NCBI GenBank assembly: GCA_947424985.1
Contig: CANDYN010000027.1
Span: forward strand, 1 to 11,273
DNA: 11,273 bases
DNA from: Rickettsiales bacterium
GTDB taxonomy: Bacteria > Pseudomonadota > Alphaproteobacteria > Rickettsiales > Deianiraeaceae
Direction: 5' to 3'
This document shows positions 5,770 through 11,273 of the stretch, one piece after another. The notes under the pieces were generated by a model, which worked only from the letters and a program-made list of their open reading frames with translations, searched no databases and was not told the DNA's origin. Each line of letters opens with the position of its first letter. Positions within the stretch are counted from its first letter, which is position 1. The translations under genes were made by a program, and so were the position numbers.

Positions 5770-8322
5770 ATGATAAATCCATATAAATTTGACCCAAGTG
5801 ATCCAAATATTTTCTCAATCGATACCCCGCCGCCAACCGTATCCGGACATCTTCACATGGGACATGTTTTCTCCTATTGCCATGCAGATTTCATCGCAAG
5901 ATTTCAAAGAATGAACGGGAAAAACGTATTTTACCCAATTGGATTCGACGATAACGGGCTTCCAACTGAAAGACTTGTTGAAAAAATTACCGGTATAAAA
6001 GTCGGGTTTAATTTTAACGAAAAATCAAAAGAAATTTTAAAAGAATTAACCGGAAAAAACTACGACGGAGTTTGTTCAAAAATGGATTTTGTTGAAATTT
6101 GTAAAGTGGTCGTTAATGACGCGGAAATCGAATTCGAAAAGCTTTTTAAATCGATAAATTTATCGGTCGATTGGGATTATAAATACCAATCAATCTCTGA
6201 AAATTCAGCAAAAATAGCCCAAACCGCTTTCGTAAACCTATTTAATAAAGGCTTAATTTATCAAAAAAATGCCCCTGTATATTGGTGTACAGCCGATAAA
6301 ACCGCAACAGCAAACGCCGAAATTGAAGACAAAGAAATGACTGGACTGCAAATCGAATTTAACTTTCATACTGAAGACAATACCCCCCTTCGCGTGATGA
6401 CAACCCGCCCCGAAATGCTCCCAGCCTGCGTTGCCTTACTTTTTAATCCGGAAGATGAACGATATAAACATTTATTGTCAACAAATTCCAATGCCGAAAT
6501 AACTCATGCAATTGTCCCAATTTCAAATCACAAAGTTCCAATTCTCCCCGATCAAGACGTTAAAATCGACAAAGGAACCGGACTTGTGATGTGTTGCACT
6601 TATGGCGATTGGCAAGACGTAATTTGGGCAAAAAGACATAATTTGAAGGAAAGAATAATCATATCAGAAGATGGAAAAATTTATTTCGAATCGGAATTTT
6701 TGAAGGTTGAAGATGCGAGAAAAAGGATGATTGAGCTGCTGGAAAAAGAAGGGCTTCTTCTGTCCAAAAAAGAAACAATTCGCGAAGTAAAATGCGCCGA
6801 ACGCTCAGGAAAGCCGCTTGAAATAATCCCAACCAAGCAGTGGTATGTTCGTGTTTTGCCTTTTAAAAACATCCTACTTGAAATGTCAAGACTTGTAAAA
6901 TTCCGCCCAGAATCAATGCGAATCAAACTTGAAAACTGGATTAATGGATTGTCTCAAGATTGGTGTATTTCACGGAATAGGTTTTTTGGCATTGATATTC
7001 CCGTTGATGATCCACACAAAAATCTCGTCCTAGACACCTGGTTCACCTCAGGCTTATCTCCACATCTATCAACAATTTTACACGAAAATCTAACAAACGG
7101 CGAAATAGATTTTGCAAAAAATAGCATGACCCCGATGTCCCTCCGCCCTCAGGCGCATGAAATAATTCGAACTTGGACCTTTGTAACCCTCGTTCAAAGC
7201 TATTTAAATTTAGCAACTGAAATAACCGATGAAGCAAGTGAAATTGATATTCACTCTTCCGATAACCCGCTTGAATTCAACGAAAAAGATTATATCGTTG
7301 TAAAATCCGGCGACAAATTTTTAAAATGCCACCGCCCAAATGAAAGCCACTTGCCTTGGAAAAATGTTATGCTCTCGGGCTGGTGTTTAGCAAGCGATAA
7401 AACAAAAATGAGTAAATCAAAGGGAAATATCGTAACACCAACTGGCTTGATAGGCGATTTTGGAGCTGATTCCGTCCGATATTGGGCTGGCTCATCAACG
7501 CTTGGAGCCGATACTGCCTATAACGAAGGGCAAATTAAAGTTGGACAAAAACTGGTTACAAAACTGAAAAATGCCTCAAAACTTTGTCTTCAAACAATTG
7601 AAAAATCGGACATTTTGTCAAAAACTCATGAAGATATTTTTGTATCTGTTTCAGAAATTAAAAACCCAATCGACAAGGTTATGATTCAAAAAATCACCCA
7701 AACTTTTGAAGATTATAAAGGTTTTATGCAAGAATATGAATATTCAAAAGCGCTTGATATAATCGAAAAATTCTTCTGGAATGACTTTTGCGATAATTAT
7801 TTAGAACTTGTAAAAACTAGATCCTATGGGCTTTTGGCGCAAATTTACGAGGGTATAAATTTATCAGATAACGAAAAAAATATAATATCAGAAGGGCAAA
7901 ACTCTGCATCTACAACAATGTATATCTGTATTTGCCTTATTCTATCAATGTTTGCTGTATTTTTACCAAATATTTGCGATGAAATTTACAAAGAATCAAA
8001 GCTTCGTGAAAAAACCAACAAGGAATCAATTCATGAAATCGGCTTCTTCAGCCTTATCTTGATAAAATCTGAAAAAAATGATATCGATTTTGCAAAATAT
8101 AACGCAATAATTGAAATATTAAACGCAGCAAGAAAAGCTAAGTCCGAGAGTTCTGTTTCAATTAAAACCAAACTTACAGGACTTGAAATTCCACAAGAAA
8201 TTGCAAATCTTTTTGGAAAAAATTTACAAGATTTGAGTGAAATAAAAGACCTGCTAAATGCAATTAATTGTGATGAGATAAACACCAATAATGGAACAGA
8301 AATTAATGTTTTACTGACCTAA
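5770..8322 (+). CDS. valS: Valine--tRNA ligase, archaeal-like (rickettsial) type
   Basis: Class I synthetase that activates valine, charges tRNA-Val and edits misacylated threonine. In 850 residues it shows the HIGH motif as HMGH (29-32) within PPPTVSGHLHMGH, the family segment GFDDNGLPTERLVEK, the CP1 editing domain (roughly 195-300, with TTRPE at 211-215 and DKGTGLVM at 267-274), the CISRNRFFG block (399-407), LRPQAHEIIRTW and KMSKS (546-550). DDNGLPTER, the form of the CP1 blocks, and the lack of the long C-terminal coiled coil mark the archaeal-like type carried by Rickettsia. Oddities against that type as I recall it are a missing N-terminal stretch of about 25 residues, a shortened link between FFG and LDTW (408-424), and an insertion of about 45 residues (480-526). 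The ATG at 5770 is the first usable start: the frame upstream lacks ATG, GTG or TTG back to TGA at 5722-5724. No Shine-Dalgarno is evident. The gene overlaps the convergent neighbour by 12 bp. Confidence 0.96.
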   Translation: MINPYKFDPSDPNIFSIDTPPPTVSGHLHMGHVFSYCHADFIARFQRMNGKNVFYPIGFDDNGLPTERLVEKITGIKVGFNFNEKSKEILKELTGKNYDGVCSKMDFVEICKVVVNDAEIEFEKLFKSINLSVDWDYKYQSISENSAKIAQTAFVNLFNKGLIYQKNAPVYWCTADKTATANAEIEDKEMTGLQIEFNFHTEDNTPLRVMTTRPEMLPACVALLFNPEDERYKHLLSTNSNAEITHAIVPISNHKVPILPDQDVKIDKGTGLVMCCTYGDWQDVIWAKRHNLKERIIISEDGKIYFESEFLKVEDARKRMIELLEKEGLLLSKKETIREVKCAERSGKPLEIIPTKQWYVRVLPFKNILLEMSRLVKFRPESMRIKLENWINGLSQDWCISRNRFFGIDIPVDDPHKNLVLDTWFTSGLSPHLSTILHENLTNGEIDFAKNSMTPMSLRPQAHEIIRTWTFVTLVQSYLNLATEITDEASEIDIHSSDNPLEFNEKDYIVVKSGDKFLKCHRPNESHLPWKNVMLSGWCLASDKTKMSKSKGNIVTPTGLIGDFGADSVRYWAGSSTLGADTAYNEGQIKVGQKLVTKLKNASKLCLQTIEKSDILSKTHEDIFVSVSEIKNPIDKVMIQKITQTFEDYKGFMQEYEYSKALDIIEKFFWNDFCDNYLELVKTRSYGLLAQIYEGINLSDNEKNIISEGQNSASTTMYICICLILSMFAVFLPNICDEIYKESKLREKTNKESIHEIGFFSLILIKSEKNDIDFAKYNAIIEILNAARKAKSESSVSIKTKLTGLEIPQEIANLFGKNLQDLSEIKDLLNAINCDEINTNNGTEINVLLT

Positions 8323-11115
8323 TTTCTTTATAGCCTGCTGTTTATATTGCAAGATTTGATCGTAATTTAACGTGAAGATCGGCTTTAAAATACTACTGCT
8401 TGCCGCAAAAGACATTTGTAAATTATAAAAATTTTGCATATTTTCCAAGTCTCTCCCCAAAATATTAAAAATTCCCGAACATCTCCCAATTTGCAATGAA
8501 TTCATATTAAATCCACATGTTCCAGACATGGAAACGCCAACTGTTTTCGCATTTGAAATCGAGGTCAACATATTGCGATTTTCAATAGCAATAACCAAAT
8601 CAGACTCCTTAAAAAGCAAATTTCCGTTTCTCATCGCATGCTCAATATTCAAATCTTTTATCCGAGCCGTGTCCATTAATTTGTTACTTAGAAATTGTAA
8701 ACTAAAATCTTTTATTAGTAAATTATATAATTTCCCTGAAAATGAACCCTTAAGTGAATCTTTAATCTCATTAAAAGTAAAACCACTTGCACCAAAAGAC
8801 CCGGAAATACTGGCAACCCCAGAAATTGGCAAATTCGTCCCTTCCGGTAAAAAGCTTGCAATTGAAATTTTTGGAAATGCAATTCCGAGACTCATGGTTG
8901 GCTTTGACACAAGAGATAAGCTCGCATTTAAAGCAATATCATTGCCACGATATTTTATTTTGGCATTGGAAAAAATAACATTTCCATTGTCCATCGACCC
9001 AAGTAAAGAAATATTTGAAAAATCCTCTGAAATATCATCAATCTCAAGATTGATAGTGCCGTTAAATCCAACCAAAGAGGGTTGTAAAATTGTTACGTCG
9101 TAAGGATTTGCATCTGTGTACAAAATTTCAATTAACTCCTTTGTTTTAAATTTATCAAGATTACCTGAAATATTAAACGTAGATCTTGAGTTCGGTGAAA
9201 GATTGATTTTGGCTTCAAAATCACCTTTAATTAAATTTGAATCAAAATCTTTCATCGAAAATTCCCTTTTAGACGCTGATTTTAAAACTCCAATCTCACC
9301 TTTTGTTATTTTTAAATCTCCAAGCGATATATTCTCAAGCTTTATTTTTGTAAAATTCTCAAAATCCTTCGAAATCTGATCAACTTTCTGAATATAAATC
9401 AAGGCAGTTTGCTGAATTCCTGATTGTCTTGAGACATACTTCGGTATTTCAAAATATTCAATCAACGCATCTTTTTTTAAATAATCAAAAAGATTGATAT
9501 TTTTAAACGCAACCTCTCTCTTGCAGTCAAAAATACAATTATTTGATAAAATTTTAATATTAAAATCAGTGTTTTGAAAAATATCTTGCGGCAGTTCATG
9601 TTTTACTTCCGGTAATTTTACAACAACATCCTTAGCTGCGGTTACGGGTTTATCAAGAGTAACGCTGGCTCCAAGGTGATTTAAGATACTTTGCTTGCTA
9701 CCTTCTTCCGCTTGTGAAATACTTGGCGCACTACTTCCGACCATAACCATCGCCTTGCCATCATCATCGATTAATTTATTGGGCTCATTCTGTTTTTTAA
9801 TTTTGTATAAAATCTCAGAAAAATAAATTGAAAAATCGTCTTTTTTTATAATAAAATTACAATCCCCAACAAGGCTATTCGAGTTTTCCAAAGTAAGCTT
9901 TTTATCAAATCCAATGCTGGTTAAAAAATCAGAAAAAGCTATATTTGAACTACTAAATGTCAAGTTTTCAAGATTGTTTCCAGTTGTCCAAATCCTTCCG
10001 TTTTCGCGATATTTACTGTCAAAATCAAAAGTCTTGTTTTTTGCGTCATATTTCGCATTAATAGCACTTAAAGCTATGTCGTTATATCCAAAACCATTAA
10101 GCTTTAAATCAAACCCTGTATTGATTTCCACAATTTTTTCAAACAGACTGTAAATTGATATCGCATTTTCAACCAATACAACATCTTCTTGTTTTCTTGG
10201 TACCGTTTTGATTTGCAACTTATCTGCCTGAATTTTAATTATACCATCTTCAAGTTTAACATTGGAATTCACAATTCCGCTGGTTTTACCACTCCAACCA
10301 TTTTCATTCTTAAGTGAAAAGTTAATACTTCCATCGATTTCATTCGCTGCATTTTTACACTTTTTACTCGTGCAAAAAAAATTTTGAATAAAATATCCGA
10401 TATCAGCAACGGAGCCATCAATTTGCTCGATTGTTGTTGCAAAAATCTTTTCATGATTAATTTTAGAATCCCCAATTGAAAATTTCAAAACCTGACTAAT
10501 TGAATCTTTTGTAAAATTAATCCCAAATTTATTTTTATTAACTTCGCCGTCAATTAAATAAGTCGTTATAAAATCATCTTTTATAAAACTAAAATCAAGT
10601 CCTTCGCCGTAAAAACCAATATCTGGCAGAGTTTGTGTAATTTCATCCTCACTGATAATTGAATCTGCTTCAATTAATTTTATATCCTCTCCTGAAATTT
10701 TTTTGATATTTATTTTACAATTACTCCCATTTATATTAAACTGCCCATGATCCTTCTCCATGTAACCCTTTGCAATTGGAATGATTTCAGAAACTGCCTT
10801 GGTTGTAAGCAAATAAACATTGCAATCACTCATTGAAATACTGATATTTCCCGATGAAAAAATCCCGGACCCAATCTTTTTCGCTTTTAAAAATAAATAA
10901 CTTCCCTCTTCAACTTTTGCAATATAAGAAAAATCCTTAACAACATACTCCATTCGAAGTAAATCCATATATCCATAGCTTGAAATTGAAATCGGCTTTA
11001 TATTTGAAGATTTTATCATTTTCTCCGGTATACTGCCCATCGGAATAATTCCAATTCCAAGTAAAATCAAACAAATAATTGCAATTATTGATAAAATTTT
11101 GATAATCAGTTGCAT
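8311..11115 (-). CDS. AsmA-like inner-membrane-anchored periplasmic protein
   Basis: A 934-residue protein with one N-terminal signal anchor (about 3-25: hydrophobic, after almost no cytoplasmic tail) and a long beta-strand-rich periplasmic body. The C-terminal part, about 640-905, has the look of the AsmA family: FNISGNLDKFKTKEL, repeated short amphipathic strands, GVASISGSFGASGFTFNEIKDSLKGSFSGKL (about 766-796, the typical G-x-G...L-x-G pattern) and a final IFNILGRDLENM. AsmA-like and TamB-like proteins are thought to form bridges that carry phospholipids to the outer membrane, and this placement is by family resemblance. A low-complexity, Ser/Ala/Asp/Val-rich linker (about 448-505) divides the body in two. 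Nine cysteines lie outside the anchor, among them C248/C253 and C527/C531 as close pairs that could form disulfides. No Shine-Dalgarno is seen; the ATG sits inside the end of the upstream gene (10-nt overlap), implying coupling. Identity of the family is fairly sure, the exact member is not. Confidence 0.75.
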   Translation of the reverse strand: MQLIIKILSIIAIICLILLGIGIIPMGSIPEKMIKSSNIKPISISSYGYMDLLRMEYVVKDFSYIAKVEEGSYLFLKAKKIGSGIFSSGNISISMSDCNVYLLTTKAVSEIIPIAKGYMEKDHGQFNINGSNCKINIKKISGEDIKLIEADSIISEDEITQTLPDIGFYGEGLDFSFIKDDFITTYLIDGEVNKNKFGINFTKDSISQVLKFSIGDSKINHEKIFATTIEQIDGSVADIGYFIQNFFCTSKKCKNAANEIDGSINFSLKNENGWSGKTSGIVNSNVKLEDGIIKIQADKLQIKTVPRKQEDVVLVENAISIYSLFEKIVEINTGFDLKLNGFGYNDIALSAINAKYDAKNKTFDFDSKYRENGRIWTTGNNLENLTFSSSNIAFSDFLTSIGFDKKLTLENSNSLVGDCNFIIKKDDFSIYFSEILYKIKKQNEPNKLIDDDGKAMVMVGSSAPSISQAEEGSKQSILNHLGASVTLDKPVTAAKDVVVKLPEVKHELPQDIFQNTDFNIKILSNNCIFDCKREVAFKNINLFDYLKKDALIEYFEIPKYVSRQSGIQQTALIYIQKVDQISKDFENFTKIKLENISLGDLKITKGEIGVLKSASKREFSMKDFDSNLIKGDFEAKINLSPNSRSTFNISGNLDKFKTKELIEILYTDANPYDVTILQPSLVGFNGTINLEIDDISEDFSNISLLGSMDNGNVIFSNAKIKYRGNDIALNASLSLVSKPTMSLGIAFPKISIASFLPEGTNLPISGVASISGSFGASGFTFNEIKDSLKGSFSGKLYNLLIKDFSLQFLSNKLMDTARIKDLNIEHAMRNGNLLFKESDLVIAIENRNMLTSISNAKTVGVSMSGTCGFNMNSLQIGRCSGIFNILGRDLENMQNFYNLQMSFAASSSILKPIFTLNYDQILQYKQQAIKKLGQ

Positions 11116-11273
11116 TTTTTAAGCTTAATTTTCACAAAACCAAACAAAGCGAAAGCAACAAATCCAATTGACACAACCAAACATGCAATATCACTATATT
11201 TTACAGCAAAAACTCCAAGACAAACAATTGCAATCATGCAAAATTTATTCTTTAAAATCTTGATATTTTTCAA
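11106..11273 (-). CDS. 3' end of a small hydrophobic membrane protein gene (5' end may lie outside window)
   Basis: The minus-strand frame is open from the window edge to TGA at 11108-11106, giving 55 residues: a short basic lead, a hydrophobic helix (IAIVCLGVFAV), a short polar turn (KYSDI), a second helix (ACLVVSIGFVAFALFGFV) and a basic tail ending KIKLKKCN. This reads as two membrane segments with both ends facing the cytoplasm. It may be the C-terminus of a larger membrane protein, or a small protein starting at the internal ATG at 11237 (43 residues). I do not recognise the family. Its stop overlaps the start of the AsmA-like gene by 10 nt, so the two are probably co-translated and may work together in the envelope. 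Confidence 0.55.
   Translation of the reverse strand: MKNIKILKNKFCMIAIVCLGVFAVKYSDIACLVVSIGFVAFALFGFVKIKLKKCN

Noticed and set aside
8528..9103. Plus-strand open frame of 191 codons opposite the AsmA-like gene
   Set aside because: It lies wholly antisense to a well-supported coding region, shows no family motif, and its Ser/Ile/Phe-rich make-up is what the complement of an AT-rich gene gives.

Overview
The window is AT-rich (by eye about one third G+C), densely coding, and uses the standard bacterial code, with TGG for Trp and TGA used as a stop. It looks like a chromosomal piece of a Rickettsiales-like alphaproteobacterium or a close relative. Three things point there: a valyl-tRNA synthetase of the archaeal-like type known from Rickettsia, a NuoG of the alphaproteobacterial/mitochondrial kind without the N7 cysteine motif, and an oxygen-dependent HemF. 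The gene set implies a Gram-negative, LPS-exporting, aerobically respiring cell that makes heme. No RNA gene, insertion sequence, CRISPR array, phage gene or obvious horizontally acquired block is visible.

Layout: (1) 1-5663, minus strand, a run of five genes in transcription order: a Peripla_BP_6 / LpoA-like lipoprotein, maf, hemF, an LptF/LptG-family permease and nuoG (its 3' end lies outside the window). The first four are separated by only 3, 5 and 1 nt and are very probably one operon. A 58-bp gap with a good sigma70-like promoter and an AT-only stem-loop separates nuoG, so nuoG may start its own transcript into further nuo genes. (2) 5664-5769, a 106-bp divergent intergenic region in which one TTGCAA palindrome could serve as the -35 element in both directions. 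(3) 5770-8322, plus strand, valS. (4) 8311-11115, minus strand, a large AsmA-like inner-membrane-anchored protein whose 3' end overlaps valS by 12 bp tail to tail. (5) 11106-11273, minus strand, the 3' end of a small hydrophobic gene that overlaps the AsmA-like gene by 10 nt.

By role, the genes mix envelope building (LptF/G permease, AsmA-like protein, LpoA-like lipoprotein), respiration and heme supply (NuoG, HemF), nucleotide-pool sanitation (Maf) and translation (ValRS). These are housekeeping functions. The points that deserve a second look are lineage-specific protein changes: a ValRS with a clipped N-terminus, a shortened segment and a roughly 45-residue insertion near the active site; a HemF whose C-terminus stops early, next to the following start codon; the shared -35 arrangement; and a general lack of strong Shine-Dalgarno sequences. 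I found no convincing new defence, mobile or biosynthetic system.
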